Shown piece by piece: positions 34,985 to 42,769 of a stretch of 64,000 nucleotides of DNA. The position numbers and the translations under genes were made by a program. Every line of letters begins with the position of its first letter. Positions within the stretch are counted from its first letter, which is position 1. The stretch is from contig DUNN01000036.1 in the NCBI GenBank assembly GCA_012839345.1, positions 62,001 through 126,000 of the forward strand, in the 5' to 3' direction. The stretch comes from Clostridiales bacterium (lineage in GTDB: Bacteria; Bacillota; Clostridia; Oscillospirales; Acutalibacteraceae). The notes beneath the pieces were generated by a model that was given only the letters and a program-made list of their open reading frames with translations, ran no database searches and had not been told where the DNA came from.

Positions 34985-35730
34985 AAAAAATAGGAGGAAT
35001 CAGCCGGAGCGTGGGATCAAAAATTTCTGCAGTTCTAGTCGTAGCCGGTATGCTGATGTATACCTACCCGATCTTATCCAACTTTCTCAGTGAAAAATAC
35101 ACCGACCTTTCCATGCAGTCTTTCAAGGAGACCGTCCAGTCTATGAAGGTGCCGGATTCTGTTTCCGGGAGTACCCAGAGCGAAACGAACCGATTGGAAG
35201 CGCTGCGAACCAAGGTAGAAACATATAATAAGGAACTTTTTGACGAGGGACAGAAGGATTTGACAGACCCATTTTCCTATGAGGTAAGCAGTTTTGACCT
35301 CTCGGAATACGGAATCGAAAATAACCTGTTTGGATTTATTGAGATCCCAAAACTAAACGTAAGGCTCGGTATTTACTTGGGCGCAACCGCGTCCAACATG
35401 TCCAAAGGTGCAGTTCATCTTACGCAAACCTCGCTGCCCATTGGTGGGGTTAACACCAACGCGGTGATTGCGGCGCACCGCGGAACAAGATATCAGGATA
35501 TGTTTTTACATATTGATCAGCTGAGCGCCGGTGACAATGTCATGATTACCAATGCATGGAAAACGCTCACCTACCGTGTGACTTCTACCGACATTATAGC
35601 CCCAAACGAGATTGAAAAGGCGCTGATTCAGCCGGGCCGGGATATGATAACGCTGATCAGCTGTCACCCATACGGGAAAAGCACGCAGCGTTATGTGGTT
35701 TATTGCGACCGCGTGCCGGAAGGCTTTTAA
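34981..35730 (+). CDS. second class C sortase
   Basis: The 249-residue class C sortase starts with GTG overlapping the previous stop. Features are an N-terminal anchor (about 13-33), the lid TDPFSYE, catalytic His in AAHRGTRYQ, Cys in TLISCHPYG and Arg in TQRYVVYC. The C-terminal helix is absent, unlike the first sortase, so the two are not recent duplicates. Pilus loci often have two sortases, one for the shaft and one for accessory pilins; which does which cannot be told here. Confidence 0.9.
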   Translation: MKKIGGISRSVGSKISAVLVVAGMLMYTYPILSNFLSEKYTDLSMQSFKETVQSMKVPDSVSGSTQSETNRLEALRTKVETYNKELFDEGQKDLTDPFSYEVSSFDLSEYGIENNLFGFIEIPKLNVRLGIYLGATASNMSKGAVHLTQTSLPIGGVNTNAVIAAHRGTRYQDMFLHIDQLSAGDNVMITNAWKTLTYRVTSTDIIAPNEIEKALIQPGRDMITLISCHPYGKSTQRYVVYCDRVPEGF

Positions 35731-35769
35731 GTTTCCTTGAATATCCGGAGGAGAAGGGATGGCGATACG

Positions 35770-36984
35770 ATGAAAGTGCTGCCAAAACGGGGAAAAGCAG
35801 GAATCGCACTCCTGATTGCGGTTTTACTGGCACTTTTCACGCCGCCGCGGGCGCTGGCGTCCTCTGCAATAGACGGAGGCAGACTCGGCTCCCTGACCAT
35901 TCAGCTTTCGGGCGACGATGTGGGCGTGGGAGCGTCCCTTTCGGGGGTAGAATTTACAATATACCAAGTTGCAAGCCTGTCGAGTTCGGGAAAATATACT
36001 CTGACGAATGACTTTTTAGGGTGTGGATTAGAACTTGATAAGCTGTCGACCGCCTTTGAGGCTTCCGTTGTTTCAAAAAATCTGGTCGCCTATGTGTCTG
36101 CAAAGAAAATTAGCGGAACTTCGGACGTTACGGGCTTAACCGGAGCGATAAAATTTAATAACCTTTCGCCGGGCTATTATCTGGTGGTACAGACCAATCG
36201 TTCCCAAAATTCGGAGATTCACCGCATCTGTGATCCTTTTCTGGTTTCTGTTCCGTTTAAAAGCAGCGAGAACAGCGGCTGGATTTACGATATTACGGCC
36301 AACTCCAAAAGTATTGTGGTGAACGGAGCGGTTATCCTGCATAAAATTAGCAGCTCGGGCGCTTCGCTACCCGGAGCGGTTTTTCAGCTGGATAAAAAAA
36401 TTTATTACACCGATTCGGCAAGTGTGCCACCGGGGGTAAAGACCGGTTCCGATGCCGGCGGAAGCTTTTACTGGAGCACCGTGGTCACAAAGCTGACCAC
36501 CAATGGTTACGGCCAGCTGGTGGTGACGAATCTTGCGTACGGTCAATATCGTTTTATTGAAACTTCTGCGCCTGCGGGGTACCGCTATGATTCCACGCCG
36601 CATAATTTTTCCATTACGGCTTCGGGCTCGGTTCAGCTGGTGGATGGAAAGTATGTGACCGCTTCCGGTACTGTGCAGACCATTACGGTGGTCAATTCTT
36701 CCGGAGGAGGCGGGGGAGGCGGCGGTGGAGGTTCGGGTCATCATTCCCCGGTTAGCTCAGAAACGACCGAAAGTTCGCCGGTTTCCTCCGATCCCTCGTC
36801 TTCGTCCACCCCTGTAGCCGCAGTGACCTCATCCCCTTCGGAAAGTGCTGGCAAACCGCCGCGCGACGGGTTTGATTTCCCCAAAACCGGGGGCAGCATA
36901 TGCTATGCCGTTTGTACCTACGGCGGGGCAATCCTGATGCTGTGCGGCGTCACAGTGTTCGGGTTTACTAGAAAAAAGGAATAA
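35770..36984 (+). CDS. accessory pilin with FPKTG sorting signal
   Basis: The 404-residue secreted protein has a signal peptide (about 1-30), one pilin-like N-terminal domain and a SpaA-type isopeptide domain with the E-box RFIETSAPAGYRY. A run of ten Gly residues and a Ser/Thr/Pro-rich stalk lead to the sorting signal FPKTGG, a membrane helix and FTRKKE. It is a likely minor or base subunit. ATG 35770 is preceded by GGAGGAGAAGGG; a five-codon reading frame (35759-35773) sits between this site and the start and ends in an ATGA overlap. Confidence 0.85.
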   Translation: MKVLPKRGKAGIALLIAVLLALFTPPRALASSAIDGGRLGSLTIQLSGDDVGVGASLSGVEFTIYQVASLSSSGKYTLTNDFLGCGLELDKLSTAFEASVVSKNLVAYVSAKKISGTSDVTGLTGAIKFNNLSPGYYLVVQTNRSQNSEIHRICDPFLVSVPFKSSENSGWIYDITANSKSIVVNGAVILHKISSSGASLPGAVFQLDKKIYYTDSASVPPGVKTGSDAGGSFYWSTVVTKLTTNGYGQLVVTNLAYGQYRFIETSAPAGYRYDSTPHNFSITASGSVQLVDGKYVTASGTVQTITVVNSSGGGGGGGGGGSGHHSPVSSETTESSPVSSDPSSSSTPVAAVTSSPSESAGKPPRDGFDFPKTGGSICYAVCTYGGAILMLCGVTVFGFTRKKE

Positions 36985-37121
36985 ACTGGAACGTTTTTCG
37001 ATATCGCCAACCGGTACTTATGGTAAACGGTTTGGAAATCAGCAGTGCTGTTTTGCGTTTCGCACAAGGGAAAAATAGATCATCCGCTTGTGCGGTGTTA
37101 TCATTATATATGTCTAGATGA

Positions 37122-37160
37122 AAATAGGGCAGCCAGGGAATTTCCCCGGCTGCCCTATTT
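37122..37160. terminator. bidirectional terminator between pilus cluster and Pit gene
   Basis: A stem of about 13 bp (AAATAGGGCAGCC and its complement) is flanked by A and T runs, so it can end both the pilin transcript and the convergent phosphate transporter transcript. Confidence 0.85.
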
Positions 37161-37202
37161 CTATCCAGACCATTAAAAACTACGGCATAAAAATCCAAAG
37201 CC

Positions 37203-38198
37203 TTAATGGACTATTAATCCAATTAAGAAAGAAAATCCGGCGCCAAGCAGCATGGTTGCCGGAATGGTGATGAACCAGGTGACGACAATATCCTTTGCTG
37301 TGGTCCATCTTACGGCGGTCAGCCGTTTCGACGAACCTACGCCCATAATTGCCGATGAAATTACGTGGGTGGTGCTGACCGGTGCGCCCATGGCAGTCAT
37401 GACCTGAATAACCGCCGCAGAGGAGGTTTCCGCCGCAAAGCCTTCCACGGGTTCCAGCTGAATCATGTTAACGCCGATTGTTTTTATAATCCGCCATCCG
37501 CCGAGTGATGTGCCAAGGGCCATAGCCAGCGCACAGATCAACTTAACAACCAGCGGAACACCATCGGTCGATTTAATTACTCCGCCGCTTACCAGAGCCA
37601 TCGTAATAATGCCCATGGTTTTCTGGGCGTCGTTGCTGCCGTGGGAGTAAGCCATTAAGGCTGCGGACAAAATCTGCAGTTTGGAAAAGCATTTGTTCAC
37701 CTTGTTGCGGGAAACCCTTCCAAGGAATAAGTAAATTAGCTTCATTACGATATACCCAATGACAAAACCGATCACAGGGGAGGAGAAAAGGGGAATAATC
37801 ACCTTGTCCAATATGTTTGTCCAATTTACCACTTCCAAGCTGCCGGTGGCAACCATCGCGGAACCAATCAGACTTCCGATCAGTGCGTGGGAGGAACTGC
37901 TCGGCAAAGCGATGTACCAGGTGAAAAGATTCCAGACGATGGCACCGCATAGGGCGGATGCAATAATATATTGTTCTGGGGAGCCGTTTAAAATGCCTGA
38001 TGCGATGGTGTTTGCAACATTTACGCTGACAAGCGCGCCAATAAAGTTCAGCGAAGCGGACATCAGGGTCGCAGCGCGCGGCGACAGGACTCGTGTGGAA
38101 ACCGAAGTTGCGATGGAGTTTGCTGTATCGTGAAAACCATTGATGAAATCAAATATAACAGCAAGAAGAATAATGACAGCAACCATTAAGTTAATCAT
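37203..38198 (-). CDS. Pit family inorganic phosphate transporter
   Basis: The 331-residue membrane protein with about ten helices contains both Pit signature repeats, DFINGFHDTANSIAT near the N terminus and APVSTTHVISSAIMG in the second half. It moves phosphate as a metal-phosphate/proton symporter. ATG 38198 is chosen; a TTG at 38219 would add seven residues and neither has a strong ribosome site. Unlike the second Pit gene in this window (50338), it has no DUF47 partner. Confidence 0.88.
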   Translation of the reverse strand: MINLMVAVIILLAVIFDFINGFHDTANSIATSVSTRVLSPRAATLMSASLNFIGALVSVNVANTIASGILNGSPEQYIIASALCGAIVWNLFTWYIALPSSSSHALIGSLIGSAMVATGSLEVVNWTNILDKVIIPLFSSPVIGFVIGYIVMKLIYLFLGRVSRNKVNKCFSKLQILSAALMAYSHGSNDAQKTMGIITMALVSGGVIKSTDGVPLVVKLICALAMALGTSLGGWRIIKTIGVNMIQLEPVEGFAAETSSAAVIQVMTAMGAPVSTTHVISSAIMGVGSSKRLTAVRWTTAKDIVVTWFITIPATMLLGAGFSFLIGLIVH

Positions 38199-38498
38199 TT
38201 CCCGAAACAAACCTTTCAATTTTAAACAGCATTTCAGAGCTGGTCACTCAGAATTAAAATGATACCAAACAATTTCTGAGTATAAGTTTTTTATTCCGCA
38301 ATGTCAATGACAAGCGGTAAATATAAAGAAATTTTTTAAAATCTGCCGCTTTTAAAAGAACCGTGTCGGAACTGGAAGAATGCTTTCTCAGTTCAGAAAA
38401 GAGGACAAATCCATCCCAGAATCGCTGATTATTACGACTTCGTCAGTGGCACTTAAGACATTCCCAACTGGAACACATACGGAACCGGCAAAGTTCCG
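38199..38498. other. 300-bp region with no recognised gene
   Basis: This AT-rich gap lies between the Pit gene start and the sigK terminator. It contains AAGCGG and CCGCTT arms about 28 nt apart near 38310-38355 and presumably the Pit promoter, but I see no good consensus boxes. No ORF with a ribosome site was found. Confidence 0.4.
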
Positions 38499-38546
38499 CC
38501 AAAAAACCGCCGCCGGCGCCCCAAATTTCTTTTTGGAGCGCCGGCG
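38499..38546 (-). terminator. terminator of sigK
   Basis: A GC-rich stem with GCCGGCGC-type arms and an AT-rich inner stem is followed on the minus strand, after a few bases, by six T. It lies about 40 bp past the sigK stop. Confidence 0.65.
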
Positions 38547-38584
38547 AAGGTATCCAGCCAATGGTTTCCAGTTTAAAAAGAACA

Positions 38585-39271
38585 TCATTTTGTAAAACGT
38601 TTGTACAGTGCATTCAGGGATTTTTTTTCAATTCGCGATACATACGAGCGCGAGATGCCGAGCTTCTGCGCGACTTCCCGCTGTGTCAGGGGGGCCAAAC
38701 CGGTTAAGCCGTACCGCAGCTCAATAATTTTGCGTTCCCGCGGAGTCAGAGCTTCCGTCAAAAACTTTTTCAGCTGTTCGGACTTTATCTTACAGTCCAA
38801 ATTTTCCAGAATGTTGTCTTCAGTCGCCATAATATCCATTAGCGTCAGTGTGTTGCCGTCTTTGTCGGTATCAATCGGTTCATTAATTGATATATCCTGG
38901 GCGCTCTTTTTGGAGGAACGGAAAAACATGAGTACTTCATTTTCAATGCATCTGGCTGCATAGCTGGAAAGGCGGATCCCTTTGCTGCTGTCAAACGTAT
39001 TCACCGCTTTAATCAGCCCGATGGTTCCAATCGAAATCAGGTCATCTTGATCATTGGAATTGGCGTAGTATTTTTTAATTATGTGCGCTACAAGCCTTAA
39101 ATTATGTTCGATTAACTCATTTTTTGCCGATAAATCTCCTTTTTGAATTCGTTCCAGACAGTCCTTTTCTTCCTGCGCTGTCAGTGGGCGGGGGAAGGAA
39201 CCGGAACCTGTTACGTGCAGAATAAAAAACAACAGACCCGAAAGTGCTAATCCCAACGCGGCACCAAACAT
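38585..39271 (-). CDS. sigK: sporulation sigma factor SigK
   Basis: The 228-residue sigma-70 family factor has a short hydrophobic N-terminal pro-sequence, as in pro-SigK, then region 2 (NLRLVAHIIKKYY, DLISIGTIGLIKAVNTFD) and region 4 (LTPRERKIIELRYGL, REVAQKLGISRSYVSRIEKK). SigK directs late mother-cell transcription during sporulation. The gene is uninterrupted, so no skin element splits it here. ATG 39271 follows AAAAGGAG with 9-nt spacing. Its presence marks the organism as a spore former and gives a candidate driver for the split gene at 49910. Confidence 0.93.
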   Translation of the reverse strand: MFGAALGLALSGLLFFILHVTGSGSFPRPLTAQEEKDCLERIQKGDLSAKNELIEHNLRLVAHIIKKYYANSNDQDDLISIGTIGLIKAVNTFDSSKGIRLSSYAARCIENEVLMFFRSSKKSAQDISINEPIDTDKDGNTLTLMDIMATEDNILENLDCKIKSEQLKKFLTEALTPRERKIIELRYGLTGLAPLTQREVAQKLGISRSYVSRIEKKSLNALYKRFTK

Positions 39272-39398
39272 TGGCATCACTCCTTTTGAGCAGTATATGC
39301 TTTTTTAGGGAACCTCGTGCAAGTCCGGAGTTTAAAAATCCATATTCCGCTTTTTGAAAAAAGGACTTACTTTGGGAAAAAGTCCTTGAAAATTCAAG

Positions 39399-39427
39399 TT
39401 GACGATGGAATGAAAATAGAGTACAAT
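39399..39427 (+). promoter_or_regulatory. predicted promoter of the TrpXYZ-like ABC operon
   Basis: TTGACG (39399-39404) and TACAAT (39422-39427) are 17 nt apart, a near-consensus vegetative promoter about 70 bp before the lipoprotein gene. A 7-bp hairpin (39361-39367 with 39381-39387) lies just upstream and would act as a terminator on the minus strand. Confidence 0.7.
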
Positions 39428-39498
39428 AATTGCACTGGTTTAAAGCATAAAATACATAAAACTTTAAATTGATAAAGTAAATGAGAGGATGGCTATGT

Positions 39499-40509
39499 AT
39501 GAAAAAAGCGATTGCGCTTCTGCTGGCGGGTGTTATGGCGCTTTCCGGTACGGCGTGTTCCTCGGCAAGCAGCACTGCGTCGGTTACTCCCGCAGGAGAG
39601 AAAAAATTTAAAATCGGTGTGGTTCAGCTGGTGGAGCATCCGGCTCTGGATGCGGCCTACAAAGGGTTTGTCGAAGAGCTGAAAGCGCAGGGGCTGGTGG
39701 ATGGCAAGAACCTTAAGCTGGAATTTGAAAACGCCCAGGGGGAACAGGCAAACTGCCAAACAATCGCTTCCAAACTGGTAAACGATAAATGTGATTTGAT
39801 TCTTGCCATTGCAACACCGGCCGCGCAGGCGGTGGCGAACGCAACCAAGGAGATTCCAATTCTGGTAACCGCGGTGACAGACCCGGCGGACGCCAAGCTG
39901 GTTGCTTCCAACGACGCGCCCGGCGGCAATGTTACGGGTACTTCCGACCTGACTCCGGTGGAAGAGCAGATGAAGCTGCTCAAACAGATTCTTCCCAGTG
40001 CCAGGAAAGTCGGCCTTCTGTATTGTTCCAGTGAATCAAACTCCAAATTCCAGATTGAGATCGCCAAGAAATCCGCCGCGGCGCTCGGACTGGAAACGGT
40101 AGAAGCCACGGTCTCCAATTCCAATGAAATTCAGCAGGTCACGCAATCCCTTGTGAGCAAGGTGGATGCGATTTACACTCCAACCGACAACATGATTGCT
40201 GCGGGTATGGCAACGGTTGCCATGGTAGCGCAGCAGGCAAAACTGCCGGTCATCGTTGGGGAATCCGGTATGGTGGATAAAGGCGGTCTTGCTACATATG
40301 GTATTAATTATTATGATCTTGGCCAGTTAACGGCCAAACAGGCGGTCAAAATTTTAAAGGAGGGTGCGAAACCGGCGACCATGCCAATTGAGTACTCCAA
40401 AAACTACACGCTGACCTTAAACAAGGACGCGGCCGCGAAAACCGGCATTACCATTCCACAGGAGCTGCTCGACAAGGCGGCTTCCCAAAGCAGTTCCGCC
40501 TCCAATTAA
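39499..40509 (+). CDS. ABC substrate-binding lipoprotein (TrpX/PF04392 type)
   Basis: The 336-residue lipoprotein has the lipobox ALSGTAC and a Ser/Ala/Thr spacer. The mature part is a type I periplasmic-binding fold with KIGVVQLVEHPALDAAYKG, the hallmark of the ABC_sub_bind family. Members are often tryptophan/tyrosine or other small-molecule binders in three-gene operons like this one. ATG 39499 follows GAGAGGATGG; the 39481 start would disrupt the signal peptide. No T-box was found upstream, so amino-acid specificity is not supported by regulation. Confidence 0.88.
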   Translation: MKKAIALLLAGVMALSGTACSSASSTASVTPAGEKKFKIGVVQLVEHPALDAAYKGFVEELKAQGLVDGKNLKLEFENAQGEQANCQTIASKLVNDKCDLILAIATPAAQAVANATKEIPILVTAVTDPADAKLVASNDAPGGNVTGTSDLTPVEEQMKLLKQILPSARKVGLLYCSSESNSKFQIEIAKKSAAALGLETVEATVSNSNEIQQVTQSLVSKVDAIYTPTDNMIAAGMATVAMVAQQAKLPVIVGESGMVDKGGLATYGINYYDLGQLTAKQAVKILKEGAKPATMPIEYSKNYTLTLNKDAAAKTGITIPQELLDKAASQSSSASN

Positions 40510-40559
40510 TTCGGAAGAAACCTCTACAAAATAAAATACTCAAAAAAGAACAGTATTCC

Positions 40560-40596
40560 GCGTAGCGATAGGGAAAACGGCCCCATCGCTCACGCT
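40560..40596 (+). other. intercistronic hairpin between binding protein and permease
   Basis: Arms around GCG.AGCGAT and ATCGCT.CGC with an inner GGG/CCC pair form a hairpin without a T tract. It probably stabilises the binding-protein mRNA or limits read-through. Confidence 0.35.
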
Positions 40597-40617
40597 GCAT
40601 TAAGGAGAAGTTAAAGT

Positions 40618-41553
40618 ATGGAATTTATTCAATCCCTGCTCGCGGCCATGCAGGACGCGGTTGCCCAGGGTGTTTTATGGAGCATTATGACGCTGGGGGT
40701 CTACATTACCTTCCGTGTTTTGGATTTTGCCGACCTGACGGTGGACGGCAGCTTTGCGACCGGTGGAATTATATCTGCCATGCTGGTCAGTCATAGTGTA
40801 AGCCCGATGCTTGCGCTGCTGGCGGCGTTGCTCGGCGGAATGCTGTGCGGCTTTGTGACCGGCTTCTTACATACCAAACTTGAAATTCCCGGGATTCTGG
40901 CGAGCATTCTGACCATGATTGCCCTGTATTCCATCAATCTGCGCATTTCCAATTTTGCTTCGAATGTGCCGCTGCTGGGCGTTTCCACGATTTTTGACCA
41001 GTTTGGCTCCGTCTTAAAGGGAGTGGGCAGCAATGTGATTTCATTAATCATCGGCCTGCTGTTCGTAGTCGTAATCATTTCTGTTCTATATTGGTTTTTC
41101 GGCACCGAAATGGGTTCCTCCATTCGTGCGACCGGTGACAACGAGTATATGGTACGCGCCCTGGGCGTTAATACCAATACGATGAAAATCATCGGTCTGG
41201 TGCTCAGTAACGGTCTGGTGGGGTTATCCGGAGCCCTTGTCGCCCAGAACCAGCACTTCGGCGATGTAGGAATGGGAACCGGCACCATCGTCATCGGTCT
41301 GGCTTCCGTCATTATCGGCGAGGTGCTGATGGGCCACCGTTTTTCCTTTGCCTATAAGCTTGCGTCCGTGGTAGTCGGTTCCATTATTTACCGTGTGATG
41401 ATTGCGGTCGTGCTTCAGCTGGGACTGAAATCTTCCGACCTGAAGCTGCTGACCGCCCTTCTGGTGGCCATCGCTTTGTCGATTCCGGTGATGAAGCGCA
41501 AACTCTTTACCAAAGTGAAACCGGCGGAAAGCGAGGAAGAACCGAATGATTGA
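40618..41553 (+). CDS. ABC transporter permease (branched-chain/TrpY type)
   Basis: The 311-residue membrane protein of the BPD_transp_2 family has about eight helices and the family segment VLDFADLTVDGSFATGG near the N terminus, with GLVGLSGALVAQNQHFGDVG as the cytoplasmic coupling region. AAGGAG precedes the ATG. It works with the lipoprotein upstream and the ATPase whose gene overlaps its end by 8 bp. Confidence 0.9.
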   Translation: MEFIQSLLAAMQDAVAQGVLWSIMTLGVYITFRVLDFADLTVDGSFATGGIISAMLVSHSVSPMLALLAALLGGMLCGFVTGFLHTKLEIPGILASILTMIALYSINLRISNFASNVPLLGVSTIFDQFGSVLKGVGSNVISLIIGLLFVVVIISVLYWFFGTEMGSSIRATGDNEYMVRALGVNTNTMKIIGLVLSNGLVGLSGALVAQNQHFGDVGMGTGTIVIGLASVIIGEVLMGHRFSFAYKLASVVVGSIIYRVMIAVVLQLGLKSSDLKLLTALLVAIALSIPVMKRKLFTKVKPAESEEEPND

Positions 41554-42340
41554 GCTGAAAAACGTATCCAAAACCTTTAATGCCAATACTATTAACGAAA
41601 AACGTGCGCTGGTGAATCTGAACCTTACGATAGAATCCGGTGATTTTATTACAGTGATCGGCGGTAACGGCGCAGGAAAATCCACCATGCTGAATCTGAT
41701 TGCGGGGGTGTTTCCCTGCGACAGTGGGAAAATCATGCTGGACGGTGAGGACCTAACCCGCCTGCCGGAATACAGGCGGGCAAAGCTGCTTGGTAGGGTG
41801 TTTCAGGACCCGATGCGCGGCACCGCAGCTGACATGGGAATTGACGAAAACCTTGCCATGGCATACCGCCGCGGAAAAAGCCGTGGTTTCCGCTGGGGCA
41901 TCCGCAGGGAGGAGCGCGACCTGTACCGGGAAAAGCTGAAAACGCTGGAGCTGGGTCTGGAAGACCGCCTGACCAGCAAGGTCGGACTGCTTTCCGGCGG
42001 CCAGCGCCAGGCGCTTACCCTGCTGATGGCCACGCTGCAGAAGCCGAAGCTTCTTCTTCTGGACGAACACACCGCAGCGCTGGACCCGAAAACAGCGCGT
42101 AAGGTGTTGGAACTGACGGATGAAATCATCAGCCGAGATCATTTGACGACCTTAATGGTCACTCATAATATGCGCGACGCCATCCGACTTGGCAACCGTT
42201 TGATTATGATGGACGAGGGGCGGATTATTCTGGATATAAAAGGGGAAGAAAAGAAGAACCTTCAGGTGAAAGACCTGTTGGAACTCTTTGAAAAAGCAAG
42301 CGGCAGCGCGATGGACAACGACCGGATGCTGCTTTCCTGA
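41546..42340 (+). CDS. ABC transporter ATP-binding protein (TrpZ type)
   Basis: The 264-residue ATPase has Walker A GGNGAGKS, a Q-loop in GRVFQDPM, signature LSGGQRQ, Walker B LLLLDEHTAALD and the switch His in MVTHNMRDA. It powers the preceding permease. The 8-bp overlap with the permease gene indicates translational coupling. A terminator follows at 42358. Confidence 0.93.
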   Translation: MIELKNVSKTFNANTINEKRALVNLNLTIESGDFITVIGGNGAGKSTMLNLIAGVFPCDSGKIMLDGEDLTRLPEYRRAKLLGRVFQDPMRGTAADMGIDENLAMAYRRGKSRGFRWGIRREERDLYREKLKTLELGLEDRLTSKVGLLSGGQRQALTLLMATLQKPKLLLLDEHTAALDPKTARKVLELTDEIISRDHLTTLMVTHNMRDAIRLGNRLIMMDEGRIILDIKGEEKKNLQVKDLLELFEKASGSAMDNDRMLLS

Positions 42341-42357
42341 ATACAACCGGGCAGGGG

Positions 42358-42400
42358 TGCCGTACAGTGAACTGCAGTTCATTGTACGGCATTCCTTTTT
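42358..42400 (+). terminator. terminator of the ABC operon
   Basis: A 16-bp stem (42358-42373 with 42376-42391, one mismatch) is followed by TTCCTTTTT. It closes the three-gene ABC operon. Confidence 0.85.
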
Positions 42401-42769
42401 GAAGCATGGCGGCCCGGCGGAGGATTCTGTATTTTAGCTCAACTCGTTTGAGTATTTTGCAGAAATCTCTATATTATTTTTCGAGAAAATCAAATCATTT
42501 GCTATTCCGGGTGAAATAAGGTACAATAGTAAAATCAACTGCGTTGATTTTACATTCAAAAAATTGCTGCGCGGCACAAAGAGCCTTCCCGCCTGGCGGC
42601 GGACGCAATTTTATGGCGGCTGGGTGCGTGGACTTGTGGCACGATAGTAAAAGCAACGTGAATGTCGGAAGCGGAAAGGCACGGTCATCGCTTTTCATGA
42701 TTTCGAATTGATAGGCTGAAAATTCCATCAGCGCGTTCATAAATTTTTATTTCTGGCGGAGGATTCATA
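42401..42769. other. 369-bp intergenic region upstream of pcrA
   Basis: No convincing ORF is present. The region carries a perfect 25-bp palindrome (42529-42553) and, at 42644-42656, a related CGATAGTAAAAGC sequence. No strong consensus promoter for pcrA was seen, although GTACAAT at 42521 could be a -10 box. Confidence 0.4.
42529..42553. repeat. 25-bp palindrome, copy 1 of a dispersed repeat
   Basis: Two perfect 11-bp arms (42529-42539, 42543-42553) flank a 3-nt centre. The core and its flanks (AATAG before, ATT after) resemble the palindrome at 47858-47882, so this is probably a genome-wide small repeat family. Confidence 0.6.

Noticed and set aside
38380-38595. 71-codon plus-strand frame across the sigK terminator
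   Set aside because: Lies over a GC-rich hairpin antisense to sigK end, no ribosome site.
38585-39271. sigK interrupted by a skin element
   Set aside because: The reading frame is complete from region 2 to region 4, so no interruption exists here.
39291-39318. AC-N17-CATATACTG on the minus strand as a SigK-type autoregulatory promoter of sigK
   Set aside because: The implied start lies at or inside the AAAAGGAG ribosome site, leaving no leader.
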